Shown here piece after piece: positions 33,447-41,504 of a stretch of DNA of 64,000 nucleotides. Source of the stretch: Lachnospiraceae bacterium. GTDB taxonomy: Bacteria > Bacillota > Clostridia > Oscillospirales > Ruminococcaceae. The stretch covers positions 130,500 to 194,499 of the forward strand of contig JAMPFE010000001.1 in NCBI GenBank assembly GCA_023664705.1, read 5' to 3'. Both the position numbers and the translations under genes were made by a program. Position 1 is the stretch's first letter. Every line of letters starts with the position of its first letter. The notes beneath the pieces are model-generated. The model worked only from the letters and a program-made list of their open reading frames with translations, ran no database searches and was not told the DNA's origin.

Positions 33447-35852
33447 TTAATCGGTATTTCCGTTTATATCGGCGTAAAATCCGACGTTCTCGAAAGCCTT
33501 GTCGGCGTAAGCCTGTTTTAAGGTCGTCTCTATGACGCTCCTCAGCGACTTGCTGTTTTTGCATTTTATTATCAATCGGTAACGGTAACGACCGTTTATT
33601 TTCCCGACCGTATTCGGCGCGGGTCCGAGTATCCGCATGGGAACGCGCCCTCCGTAGGGCTTTGCGTTCTCCGTGAGCATTGCCGAGAACTTCTTCGCCG
33701 CCGCGGAGCATTTTCCGTTGTCGAGCGACGAAAACCCGAATGTCACCAAATCGCAGAACGGCGGGTAAAACTGCGCCTCGCGCAGCGAAATCTCCTCGGC
33801 GTAGAAATCGGGGTAGTTCTGGTGCGCCGCGAGGTTTATCACGTAGTGCTCGGGCGAGAACGTCTGCAGGAGCGCCCGCCCCTTTTTTCCGCTGCGCCCC
33901 GCCCTGCCGACGACCTGAGTTATCAGCGAGAACGTGCGCTCGTATGCACGAAAATCGGCGGCGTAAAGCGAATTGTCCGTTTTCAGCACGCCCACGAGCG
34001 TGACGTTCGGGAAGTCCAAGCCTTTCGCTATCATCTGCGTGCCGACCATTATGTCGTACTCGCCGTCGGCGAACGCCTTGAACTTGCGCTCGAACGCGTT
34101 TTTCGTCGACGTGGTGTCCGCGTCCATGCGCAATATGCGCGCCTTCGGGAACATCTGCGCCAGCTCGTCCTCGATGAGTTGCGTGCCCTCGCCTTTCATA
34201 TCGAAGAACCGTCCGCCGCACTTCGGGCAGACCGCGTCCAGCCGCCGCATATAGCCGCAGTAATGGCATATCACGCAGCCGTTCGCTTTGTGGTAGGTCA
34301 TTGGCAGCGAGCAGTTCGGGCACTCCAGCGGTTTTCCGCAGGCGAGGCAGCGCACGCTCGTGTGGTAGCCGCGCCTGTTCAGCAGCAGTATCGACTGCTC
34401 GCCGCGTCCGAGGTTGCTCTCAAGCTCGCCGATAAGCGGCATCGAGAACGTGGACATATTGCCGTTTCGGCGCTCCTCCTGCATATTTATGATGTATACC
34501 TCGGGGAGCGCCGCGTTGTTGTAGCGCTCGTCTATCTCGAAGAGCGAATACCGACCCGTTTTCGCAAGGCAGCAGCTTTCGAGCGAGGGCGTTGCCGAAG
34601 CGAGCAACAGCAGCGAATTGTGCGCGAAGCAGCGCTGCTTTGCGACGTCGCGGGCGTGGTATCGCGGGGTGCTTTCGGATTTGTAGGAGCTTTCGCCCTC
34701 CTCGTCGATGACGATTATTCCCAAATTCTTCACGGGGGCGAATACCGCGCTGCGCGTGCCGATGACGATACGCGCTCTGCCCTCGCGGATGCGGCGGTAC
34801 TCGTCGGCGCGCTCCCCGACGGACAGGGAGCTGTGCATTACCGCGACTTCATCTCCGAAAAGCGATTTGAATTTGTTCACCATTTGCGGTGTAAGTGAAA
34901 TTTCGGGCACGAGCATTATCGCGCTTTGACCGCGCTTTAACGCCTCGTTTATCAGCCTTATGAACACCGAGGTCTTGCCGCTGCCCGTGACTCCGCGCAG
35001 CAGCGCGCATTTCGGCTCGCCGCGGCTCATAAGCCCCAGCAGTCCGTCAAATATCTCCTGCTGTTTAGGCGAGAACACGATGCTATCGGGGCTTTGCGAG
35101 GCTTCCGTGCCGCTCTCCGTGCGGAAAACTATATTCTCGTAGCGCTCGAGAACGTTCTTCTCGACAAGGCGCTTTACGACCGCGGGAGTTACCGCGCACT
35201 CGTAGCACACCTCGTGGAGAGACGCCGTCTCGACAGCCTCCAGAAACGCGATAACAGCGCGCTGCTTAGCGGTCGGCTTCGGGAGCTCGACGTCGGGACA
35301 AAGCCGCAGCATTGTTATGCTCTCGTCGCCGACGCGGCGCTTGACGGCGTTTTCCTCGACTAAAGCTCCTTTAGCCGCGAGCGACCTCACGACTGCGGCG
35401 CTGCCCGAAATCAGCGCGGAAAACGCTGCCTTGTCGGCAGTTTTCAACAAATTCAACAATCCGCGTTCCTTGTCCGAAAGCTCCCCGGAGAAGCCCTCCG
35501 CGAGCCTGTAACCGCTTTTCAGCGAGAAACCCAGCCCCGGCGGAAGTATCGAGCGGAAAGCGTCGTAATACGTGCAGAACGTGTTTTCGCGTATCCACTC
35601 GCAGAGGTCCATGAGCTCCCCGGAGAGCACGGGCTCGCCGTCGATAACGAAATCTATCGGCTTTATTTTGCCCTCGGGCGGCTCGGAGCTCACGCTGAAA
35701 ACCACACCTATGCGCTTTCTGTTGCCGCGTCCGAACGGCACCACCACGCGCACTCCGCGCGTTACCGAGCTTTCGAGTTCACGGGGTATCTCATATGAGA
35801 ACAGCGTGTCGAACGCGTACAGCGTATTTTCAACGGCAATTTGAGCTGTCAA
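33447..35852 (-). CDS. priA: primosomal protein N' (replication restart helicase)
   Basis: This 801-residue PriA has an N-terminal DNA-fork-binding domain, a helicase core with Walker A GVTGSGKTSVF, Walker B-type IDEEGESSYK, and a zinc domain CLACGKPLECPNC with CVICHYCGYMRR and CPKCGG. The later helicase motifs are GTQMIAKGLDFPNV and QVVGRAGRSGKKG. It starts at a TTG (35852) whose TTGA overlaps the gmk stop, with GGGGAGGG upstream. An open extension upstream is antisense or overlapping noise. PriA reloads DnaB at stalled forks. Confidence 0.94.
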   Translation of the reverse strand: MTAQIAVENTLYAFDTLFSYEIPRELESSVTRGVRVVVPFGRGNRKRIGVVFSVSSEPPEGKIKPIDFVIDGEPVLSGELMDLCEWIRENTFCTYYDAFRSILPPGLGFSLKSGYRLAEGFSGELSDKERGLLNLLKTADKAAFSALISGSAAVVRSLAAKGALVEENAVKRRVGDESITMLRLCPDVELPKPTAKQRAVIAFLEAVETASLHEVCYECAVTPAVVKRLVEKNVLERYENIVFRTESGTEASQSPDSIVFSPKQQEIFDGLLGLMSRGEPKCALLRGVTGSGKTSVFIRLINEALKRGQSAIMLVPEISLTPQMVNKFKSLFGDEVAVMHSSLSVGERADEYRRIREGRARIVIGTRSAVFAPVKNLGIIVIDEEGESSYKSESTPRYHARDVAKQRCFAHNSLLLLASATPSLESCCLAKTGRYSLFEIDERYNNAALPEVYIINMQEERRNGNMSTFSMPLIGELESNLGRGEQSILLLNRRGYHTSVRCLACGKPLECPNCSLPMTYHKANGCVICHYCGYMRRLDAVCPKCGGRFFDMKGEGTQLIEDELAQMFPKARILRMDADTTSTKNAFERKFKAFADGEYDIMVGTQMIAKGLDFPNVTLVGVLKTDNSLYAADFRAYERTFSLITQVVGRAGRSGKKGRALLQTFSPEHYVINLAAHQNYPDFYAEEISLREAQFYPPFCDLVTFGFSSLDNGKCSAAAKKFSAMLTENAKPYGGRVPMRILGPAPNTVGKINGRYRYRLIIKCKNSKSLRSVIETTLKQAYADKAFENVGFYADINGNTD

Positions 35853-36457
35853 GCGCCGCCCTCCCCGAAGCCGTTCAGCAGCGCATCGTTCCGCGAACGC
35901 CGCAGCTTTTCGGCGCGGAGCACCGCCAGCAGGTCGTTTACGGCATCGTCGAGCTTGTCGTTGACGATGAGGTAATCGTAATTTTTCGCGAACTCTATTT
36001 CGGTGCGAGCCTGCCTTGTGCGCTCGATTATTTTTTCCTCGGTCTCGGTGCCTCTGTCGCGCAGGCGCTTTTCGAGAACAGCCCACGACGGCGGCAGGAT
36101 AAACACGAGGCACGCCTCGGGGAACATGCGGCGGATATTCATCGCGCCCTCGACCTCTATTTTCAGAATCGCGTCTTTGCCTTGGCTTATCAGCTCGTCG
36201 ACGCTTTTGCGGAGCGTTCCGTAGTAGTTGCCGCAGTACTCGGTGTATTCGAGGACCTCCTTTTCGGCGATCTTCCGCTCGAAGTCCTCACGCGTGAGGA
36301 AATGATAGTGAACGCCGTTCACCTCGCCCTCGCGCGGCGCGCGGGTAGTTGCCGAAACGGCATAGCCCGCCGCGTCGGTTTTCTTGAAAAGCTCGTTGAG
36401 AATGGTGTCCTTGCCGCACCCCGCGGGCGCGGAGACCACAAAAAGCAGTCCCTTCAT
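35849..36457 (-). CDS. gmk: guanylate kinase
   Basis: This 202-residue enzyme converts GMP to GDP. The P-loop reads SAPAGCGKDT, a departure from the common GPSGxGKxT in that the first Gly is Ala and an Asp follows the Lys. The GMP-binding stretch TTRAPREGEVNGVHYHF is intact, as is the lid region RLRDRGTETEE. The ATG at 36457 has GGGAGGT upstream. It overlaps remA by 4 bases and priA by 4 bases. The usual rpoZ and coaBC genes are absent between gmk and priA. Confidence 0.92.
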   Translation of the reverse strand: MKGLLFVVSAPAGCGKDTILNELFKKTDAAGYAVSATTRAPREGEVNGVHYHFLTREDFERKIAEKEVLEYTEYCGNYYGTLRKSVDELISQGKDAILKIEVEGAMNIRRMFPEACLVFILPPSWAVLEKRLRDRGTETEEKIIERTRQARTEIEFAKNYDYLIVNDKLDDAVNDLLAVLRAEKLRRSRNDALLNGFGEGGA

Positions 36458-36699
36458 GCAGTACCTCCCGTATCGGTTTTTCCCGTTATCGTTTCGGGCT
36501 GGAGAGCCGAGAGAACGACGTGACCGCTGTCGCACACGATAACGGAGCGCGTTTTCCGCCCGCAGGTCGCGTCTATAGCCGTGCCGCCGTCCTTCGCGAG
36601 CTGGACTATCCTCTTTACGGGAGCAGCCTCGGGGCTTACCACCGCGACGATCTTATCCGCGTTTACGGCGTTTCCGAAGCCGATGTTTATCAGCCGCAT
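36454..36699 (-). CDS. remA: RemA/DUF370 family DNA-binding regulator
   Basis: This 81-residue small basic protein contains the family core LINIGFGNAVNADKIVAVVSP and ATCGRKTRSVIV. RemA activates biofilm-matrix genes in Bacillus, and the DUF370 family is found next to gmk in most Firmicutes. The ATG at 36699 has GGAGGAGA upstream. It is the first gene of the leftward block, and overlaps gmk by 4 bases. Its targets here are unknown. Confidence 0.9.
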   Translation of the reverse strand: MRLINIGFGNAVNADKIVAVVSPEAAPVKRIVQLAKDGGTAIDATCGRKTRSVIVCDSGHVVLSALQPETITGKTDTGGTA

Positions 36700-36731
36700 A
36701 TTCTCTCCTCCATTTATGAACATATATTTAA

Positions 36732-36760
36732 ATTATAACATATTCCCGAAAAAAAATCAA
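36732..36760 (-). promoter_or_regulatory. sigma-A promoter of remA-gmk-priA
   Basis: Reading leftward: TTGATT (36760-36755), 17 bp, TATAAT (36737-36732), with an extended TGT before the -10. It opens the long leftward block. Confidence 0.75.
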
Positions 36761-36811
36761 TACAAAAAATCGGCTTGTGAAAAAAATCACGCTCCGTGAC
36801 GGAAAAACCCC

Positions 36812-36840
36812 TTGAAAAACTCGGCAATGTGTTGTATAAT
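36812..36840 (+). promoter_or_regulatory. sigma-A promoter of the lipoprotein gene
   Basis: TTGAAA (36812-36817), 17 bp, TATAAT (36835-36840). The spacer and flanks are almost the same as those of the promoter at 38207-38235. Confidence 0.8.
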
Positions 36841-36885
36841 ATTAAGACGAGGGAGCGTTTCGGGCTTGGGGAGCATGGAGGAATT

Positions 36886-38124
36886 ATGAACATCAAACGC
36901 AAAATTGTATGCGCGGCGCTTATGGCGGTCATGTTGGCGGGGTGCGCCGACGGGGGGAGCGTTGAAAGCGGCTCGCGGAGCACGGCTTCAACGTCGTCGG
37001 AGGCATGGACAAGCCCGCAGAGCTCGGCTTCAACAAGCTCGGCGGCGGCAAGCTCTTCGGCGCGGACAAGCTCCGCGGACGTTTCTTCGGAGAGCGAGCC
37101 CGAATACGTTCCGCTCGGGGAGGATTTCAAGCTGAGCGGCTATGTGTCGAGGTTTGACGACGTTAAAGCGGTGCGTTACGAAATGACCGAGATAGGGGGC
37201 ATTTCGTGTGAAAGCTCCGCCGCGGACAGGGCTGTCGAGGCATACGTGAGCTCCGAGATCTATGCCGACGCTGTGAAAACGGCTTACGAATATTTTAATG
37301 TTGAAAACGGGGAGCTTATGCCGAGCTCCGATGATATTGACGAGGATGACGTATCGTCATACGTGTCAACGTGGGGGCAATCGCTTTCCGTAAACGGCAG
37401 CGGGGAGATAGAGATCGGGATCGATGTCCTTTACGGCTTTACCGCAAGGCTTGACGGCGTGCACGATGAAAGCATCGTTGTTCTCAGAACGTATCTGCCG
37501 TCGTCTTTTCGGGAATGGTCGGAGACAACGACATTCTTCCCCGTTATATACATAAACGGCAGCGGCGAGGCGGGCGTTATCGAGATATTGAGCAGGCAAA
37601 TGCTGAAACAGATGTTCAGGATAGACTTTGACGACGGAACGACGCAGGTTATGGTCACGTCGGGGCATTCCTCGGGTACGGAACGGGCGATCATCGTTTC
37701 GTTTAAAGACGGCGTTGCTGCCGAGGAGATAAGCGCAAGCAGCATATGGGGCGACGATTCGGCTTTTTGGGAGGGGTTCGACAGGATAGTCAAGCCGTTT
37801 TTTTGGGACGGCGAAAAATACTGCTGTATATCGGGCGCGGAGCCGAGCAAGGCGCTTGCGGATATCATTTGCGCCGATAAGGATATTCTTGCGAGAGTTC
37901 CCGACGCGGCAAAAGAGATAGAGGACGGGAACGTTTTCGTTATCGGCGGAAGGTATGTTACGTTTCAGGCTTCGGGAGTGACCTTTGAGGTTGACTGCGG
38001 AAGATTTGAAAGTTGCCGCTTGTTCATTTACCGACCGTCCGATTTTAAATTGAGCCGTTCCGAGGATTACTGGCAGTTTGAGGATTTCGAGGTTCCGGCG
38101 TACAACGTAAATCTCGACGGCTGA
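36886..38124 (+). CDS. lipoprotein of unknown function
   Basis: This 412-residue lipoprotein has a signal peptide ending in VMLAGC (Cys about 19), a Ser/Ala-rich linker to about residue 65, and then an acidic secreted domain with many short beta-type segments and no motif I recognise. Cys residues are few. The ATG at 36886 is set by GGAGG a few bases upstream and follows the promoter by about 45 bases. It seems to be a single-gene unit. The linker style matches the other surface lipoproteins in the window. Confidence 0.85.
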   Translation: MNIKRKIVCAALMAVMLAGCADGGSVESGSRSTASTSSEAWTSPQSSASTSSAAASSSARTSSADVSSESEPEYVPLGEDFKLSGYVSRFDDVKAVRYEMTEIGGISCESSAADRAVEAYVSSEIYADAVKTAYEYFNVENGELMPSSDDIDEDDVSSYVSTWGQSLSVNGSGEIEIGIDVLYGFTARLDGVHDESIVVLRTYLPSSFREWSETTTFFPVIYINGSGEAGVIEILSRQMLKQMFRIDFDDGTTQVMVTSGHSSGTERAIIVSFKDGVAAEEISASSIWGDDSAFWEGFDRIVKPFFWDGEKYCCISGAEPSKALADIICADKDILARVPDAAKEIEDGNVFVIGGRYVTFQASGVTFEVDCGRFESCRLFIYRPSDFKLSRSEDYWQFEDFEVPAYNVNLDG

Positions 38125-38206
38125 GAGCATAACGGGGGCGGCGCGGACGCTCCCGACTTTTTTGCTGAAATTTGTTAAAAAATATACAAAAAATTTCTTT
38201 TTCCTC

Positions 38207-38235
38207 TTGAAAATATCGGCAATATGTTGTATAAT
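38207..38235 (+). promoter_or_regulatory. sigma-A promoter of the Fe-S scaffold/GGGtGRT operon
   Basis: TTGAAA (38207-38212), 17 bp, TATAAT (38230-38235). The spacer ATATCGGCAATATGTTG is shared, with few changes, with the promoter at 36812-36840. Confidence 0.85.
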
Positions 38236-38309
38236 ATATTTGTATGGTCAGTGGATTTGGCAAAGTGCACAAAATCCGCGGCTAAATTTCGACAAAGGAG
38301 AAAAAAAGT

Positions 38310-39002
38310 ATGACTTATTCTCATGAAGTTGACGCTATGTGCCCCGTGGCGCAGGGCGTTGCTCACGGCTGCGCCCCTATCCCCGAAGAGGCTAAGTGGG
38401 TAAAGGCAAAGGAAATCAAGGATATTTCGGGATTTACGCACGGCATCGGCTGGTGCGCTCCACAGCAGGGCACCTGCAAGCTCTCGCTCAATATCAAGGA
38501 GGGCGTTATTCAGGAGGCTCTCGTTGAGACTATCGGCTGCTCGGGCATGACGCACTCCGCGGCTATGGCTGCCGAGATACTCCCCGGCAGGACCATTCTC
38601 GAGGCGCTGAACACCGACCTCGTTTGCGACGCTATCAACACAGCCATGCGCGAGCTGTTCCTCCAGATAGTTTACGGGCGCTCGCAGTCCGCTTTCTCCG
38701 AGGACGGTCTGACTATCGGCGCGGGGCTCGAGGACCTCGGAAAGGGTCTGCGCTCGCAGATAGGCACCATGTACGGCACTCTCAAGAAGGGACCGCGCTA
38801 CCTCGAAATGACCGACGGATATGTTACCGGTCTTGCTTTGAATGAGGAAAATGAAATTATCGGCTACAAGTTTGTGAACTTCGGCAAGATGATGGACTTC
38901 ATCAAGGACGGCGACGACGCGAACACCGCTTTTGAAAAGGCTCAGGGTCAGTACGGACGCGTAGCCGACGCGGTGAAGATCATCGATCCGAGAAAGCAGT
39001 AA
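38310..39002 (+). CDS. iron-sulfur cluster assembly scaffold-like protein (NifU-type)
   Basis: This 230-residue protein has an N-terminal region of about 140 residues resembling the NifU/IscU scaffold fold. Candidate ligands are Cys in GIGWCAPQQGTC, ETIGCSGMTHSAA and ICN-like LVCDAINTAM. It then continues in an extra C-terminal part ending in DAVKIIDPRKQ. Proteins of this type are usually annotated as Fe-S scaffold proteins and occur beside GGGtGRT proteins, as here (14 bases apart). RBS AAAGGAG precedes the ATG. The biochemical role is inferred, not shown. Confidence 0.75.
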   Translation: MTYSHEVDAMCPVAQGVAHGCAPIPEEAKWVKAKEIKDISGFTHGIGWCAPQQGTCKLSLNIKEGVIQEALVETIGCSGMTHSAAMAAEILPGRTILEALNTDLVCDAINTAMRELFLQIVYGRSQSAFSEDGLTIGAGLEDLGKGLRSQIGTMYGTLKKGPRYLEMTDGYVTGLALNEENEIIGYKFVNFGKMMDFIKDGDDANTAFEKAQGQYGRVADAVKIIDPRKQ

Positions 39003-39016
39003 GGAGGTACATAAGA

Positions 39017-40018
39017 ATGGCTTTATTTGAATCCTATGACAGACGCGAAAAGCAAATTCTCGCTGTTATCAAAGAATACGGCATCAACTCCATTGAGGAA
39101 TGCGCCGATATATGCAAGGAAAAGGGTCTCGACATCTACAAGCTCGTAGAGGGCATTCAGCCTATCTGCTTTGAGAACGCAAAGTGGGCGTACACAGTCG
39201 GCTGCGCTATCGCTATCAAGAAGGGCTGCAAGCGCGCCGCGGACGCTGCCGCCGCTATCGGCGAGGGCTTGCAGAGCTTCTGCATCCCGGGCTCCGTCGC
39301 AGACCAGAGAAAGGTCGGCTTGGGTCACGGCAATCTCGGCAAAATGCTGCTTGAGGAGGAGACCAAGTGCTTCTGCTTCCTCGCGGGTCACGAGAGCTTC
39401 GCTGCCGCGGAGGGCGCTATCGGTATCGCCGAGAAGGCAAACAAGGTACGCAAGGAGCCGCTGCGCGTTATTCTGAATGGTCTCGGCAAGGACGCGGCGC
39501 AGATAATCGCTCGCATCAACGGCTTTACCTACGTTGAGACGGAGATGGATTACTACACGGGCGAGGTAAAGGAAGTGTTCCGCAAGAGCTACTCCGAGGG
39601 CTTGCGCGCTAAGGTAAACTGCTACGGCGCGAACGACGTTACCGAGGGCGTTGCTATCATGTGGAAGGAGGGCGTTGACGTTTCCATTACGGGCAACTCC
39701 ACTAACCCCACGCGCTTCCAGCACCCAGTTGCGGGCACCTATAAGAAGGAGTGCACCGACAAGGGCAAGAAGTACTTCTCCGTGGCTTCGGGCGGCGGTA
39801 CGGGACGTACCCTCCACCCCGACAATATGGCGGCGGGTCCCGCTTCCTACGGCATGACCGACACTATGGGCCGTATGCACTCCGACGCGCAGTTCGCGGG
39901 GTCGTCCTCCGTTCCCGCGCACGTTGAGATGATGGGGCTTATCGGCATGGGCAACAACCCCATGGTAGGCGCTACCGTGGCTTGCGCCGTTGCCGTTGAA
40001 GAGGCGCTTAAGGGCTGA
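39017..40018 (+). CDS. GGGtGRT family protein
   Basis: This 333-residue cytoplasmic protein is named for the motif GGGTGRTLHPDNMAAGPASY at about residues 255-275. Another conserved stretch is GNSTNPTRFQHPVAGTYKKE, and a Gly/Met-rich C-terminus (MMGLIGMGNNPMVGATVAC) follows. The family is conserved in anaerobes and has no established function. It is co-transcribed with the Fe-S scaffold-like gene and ends at a strong terminator, so the pair acts as a unit. Several conserved Cys could hold a cluster or metal. Confidence 0.85.
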   Translation: MALFESYDRREKQILAVIKEYGINSIEECADICKEKGLDIYKLVEGIQPICFENAKWAYTVGCAIAIKKGCKRAADAAAAIGEGLQSFCIPGSVADQRKVGLGHGNLGKMLLEEETKCFCFLAGHESFAAAEGAIGIAEKANKVRKEPLRVILNGLGKDAAQIIARINGFTYVETEMDYYTGEVKEVFRKSYSEGLRAKVNCYGANDVTEGVAIMWKEGVDVSITGNSTNPTRFQHPVAGTYKKECTDKGKKYFSVASGGGTGRTLHPDNMAAGPASYGMTDTMGRMHSDAQFAGSSSVPAHVEMMGLIGMGNNPMVGATVACAVAVEEALKG

Positions 40019-40036
40019 TTTAACAAAAACAAACTC

Positions 40037-40062
40037 GCTCCTCCCCGACAGGGGAGGAGCAT
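40037..40062 (+). terminator. Rho-independent terminator
   Basis: GCTCCTCCCC-gaca-GGGGAGGAGC (40037-40060) followed by ATTATTTAT ends the GGGtGRT operon. Confidence 0.85.
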
Positions 40063-40090
40063 TATTTATATAAATTATATAAAACACAAA

Positions 40091-40112
40091 AACCGTCGGA
40101 AAACCGACGGTT
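40091..40112 (-). terminator. terminator of the tRNA-Thr transcript
   Basis: AACCGTCGG-aaaa-CCGACGGTT (40091-40112). On the leftward strand it is followed by TTTGTGTTTTA. It begins 3 bases after the tRNA CCA end. Confidence 0.85.
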
Positions 40113-40114
40113 AA

Positions 40115-40190
40115 TGGAGCTGTTAATCGGAGTCGAACCGATGACCTCATCCTTACCAAGGATGTGCTCTACCAACTGAGCTATAACAGC
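40115..40190 (-). tRNA. tRNA-Thr (anticodon GGT)
   Basis: A complete cloverleaf of 76 bases with encoded CCA. The acceptor stem is GCTGTTA/TAACAGC and the D arm TAGCTCAGTTGGTAGAGCA. The anticodon stem CATCC/GGATG with loop TTGGTAA gives anticodon GGT, which reads ACC and ACT (Thr). The T arm ATCGG-TTCGACT-CCGAT follows, then TCCA. It is transcribed leftward from a consensus promoter at 40331-40359, through a broken copy of itself. Confidence 0.95.
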
Positions 40191-40203
40191 ATATAAACAT
40201 TTT

Positions 40204-40277
40204 CGATGACCACATCCTTACCAAGGATGTGCAGCGTTTGCGCGGAGCGCAAACACGACCAACTGAGCTATAACAGC
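40204..40277 (-). pseudogene. broken tRNA-Thr copy with a hairpin insertion
   Basis: It starts (leftward) with GCTGTTATAGCTCAGTTGGT, identical to the intact gene. The 3' half of the D arm is replaced by about 25 bases containing a perfect hairpin GTTTGCGC-gga-GCGCAAAC (40236-40254). The anticodon arm ACATCC-TTGGTAA-GGATGT is intact, but the T arm and the 3' acceptor strand are missing. A third trace of the same sequence (CTATAACAGC, 40301-40310) lies further upstream. It cannot fold into a working tRNA. Confidence 0.85.
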
Positions 40278-40330
40278 ATTTAATGCAAATGACAGCGCCG
40301 CTATAACAGCGCAATCATCACAACGTAATT

Positions 40331-40359
40331 ATTATATCACAACGCTCGGAATTTGTCAA
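40331..40359 (-). promoter_or_regulatory. consensus sigma-A promoter of tRNA-Thr
   Basis: Reading leftward: TTGACA (40359-40354), 17 bp, TATAAT (40336-40331). Both hexamers are perfect, as is common for stable RNA genes. Confidence 0.85.
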
Positions 40360-40388
40360 GGGGTTTTTAAAATTTTTTTAGCAAAAAA

Positions 40389-40413
40389 TCGGGAGCGTTA
40401 TACACGCTCCCGA
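40389..40413 (-). terminator. terminator downstream of pilT
   Basis: TCGGGAGCGT (40389-40398) and ACGCTCCCGA (40404-40413) form a 10-bp stem. On the leftward strand it is followed by TTTTTTGC. Confidence 0.88.
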
Positions 40414-40430
40414 CGCTGTTGCTGCAAAAA

Positions 40431-41483
40431 TCAAGCCCCGAGCATCTTTTTCTCCATTTCCTGCGGGTTGTTGGAGTATTCGAGCGCGGTCTGGTAGGTT
40501 ATCTTGCCCGCCTTGTAGAGCCTGCTGAGGCTCTCGATGAGCGTTTGCATGCCCTGCATGGTGCTGCCCTGCATGGTCGTCTCCATCTGCGCTATCTTGT
40601 TGGAGCGGATAAGGTTCTTGATAGCGTCCGAGCCAAGCATTACCTCGACTGCGGCGCAACGCGATTTGCCGTCCGACGCGGGAACGAGCGTCTGCGCGAT
40701 GATGCCCTGTATCATATTCGCCAACTGGGCGCGAACCTGCTCCTGCGCGTGAATGGGGCAGGCGTCGATTATACGGTCGATAGTCTGCGCGGCAGAGCTT
40801 GTATGCAGCGTTCCGAATACCAAGTGTCCCGTTTCGGCAGCCGTCATTGCAAGCGAAATGGTCTCGTAGTCTCTCATCTCGCCGATGAGAATAACGTCGG
40901 GATCCTCGCGCAGCGCGCTTCTGAGGGCGTAATCGAACGTCGGAACGTCGCGTCCTATCTCGCGCTGGTGGATAGTTGCCTTAGCCTGCTCGTAGCGGTA
41001 CTCGATAGGATCCTCTATCGTGATGATATGGCAGGCGCGCGTTTCGTTGATATGCTGTATCATAGCCGCGAGCGTCGTGGATTTGCCCGCGCCCGTGGGT
41101 CCCGTAACGAGCACGAGCCCTCTGCGCTTTCTCGCCAGCTCGAGTAGGACGGTGGGCATTCCGAGATCGTCGAGAGTGGGGATATCCGCATTCAGCAGAC
41201 GTATCGAGCAAGCCAGCCTGCCGCTGTGGTGGAACACGTTTACACGCTGTCTCGCGCCGTTTTTGAGCTCGAACGAAAAGTCTATGTCCTGACCTTCGGT
41301 GAGCAGCTTCTCCTGCTCCGCCGAAAGAATGGAAACGATAGTGCGGTGGACTACCTGGTCGGAGAGCTCCGTAAACTTGCAAAGCTCGCCGTTTACACGG
41401 ATGACCGTCGGCGCGCCGACCGTCAGATGAATATCGGACGCCCCCACGGAGCGCGCCTGCATAATAAATTCTTCAAACGTCAT
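40431..41483 (-). CDS. pilT: type IV pilus retraction ATPase PilT
   Basis: This 350-residue hexameric ATPase that retracts type IV pili has an N-terminal PAS-like domain starting GASDIHLTVGAPTVIRVNGEL. The ATPase core follows with Walker A GPTGAGKST, the Asp box TIEDPIEY, Walker B DVILIGEMRD and the His box TAAETGHLVFGTLHTSSA. The AIRNLIRE-like C-terminal motif appears as AIKNLIRSNK. No other pilus genes are in the window, so the machine must be encoded elsewhere. It follows cobU by 21 bases on the same strand. Confidence 0.93.
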   Translation of the reverse strand: MTFEEFIMQARSVGASDIHLTVGAPTVIRVNGELCKFTELSDQVVHRTIVSILSAEQEKLLTEGQDIDFSFELKNGARQRVNVFHHSGRLACSIRLLNADIPTLDDLGMPTVLLELARKRRGLVLVTGPTGAGKSTTLAAMIQHINETRACHIITIEDPIEYRYEQAKATIHQREIGRDVPTFDYALRSALREDPDVILIGEMRDYETISLAMTAAETGHLVFGTLHTSSAAQTIDRIIDACPIHAQEQVRAQLANMIQGIIAQTLVPASDGKSRCAAVEVMLGSDAIKNLIRSNKIAQMETTMQGSTMQGMQTLIESLSRLYKAGKITYQTALEYSNNPQEMEKKMLGA

Positions 41484-41504
41484 AACAAAACTCCTTATCT
41501 GTTA

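Noticed and set aside
33447..36113. PriA with an extra 87-residue N-terminus
   Set aside because: The extension overlaps gmk, has no ribosome site and is Arg/Ala-rich out-of-frame sequence; the TTG at 35852 has a good site and matches the family start.
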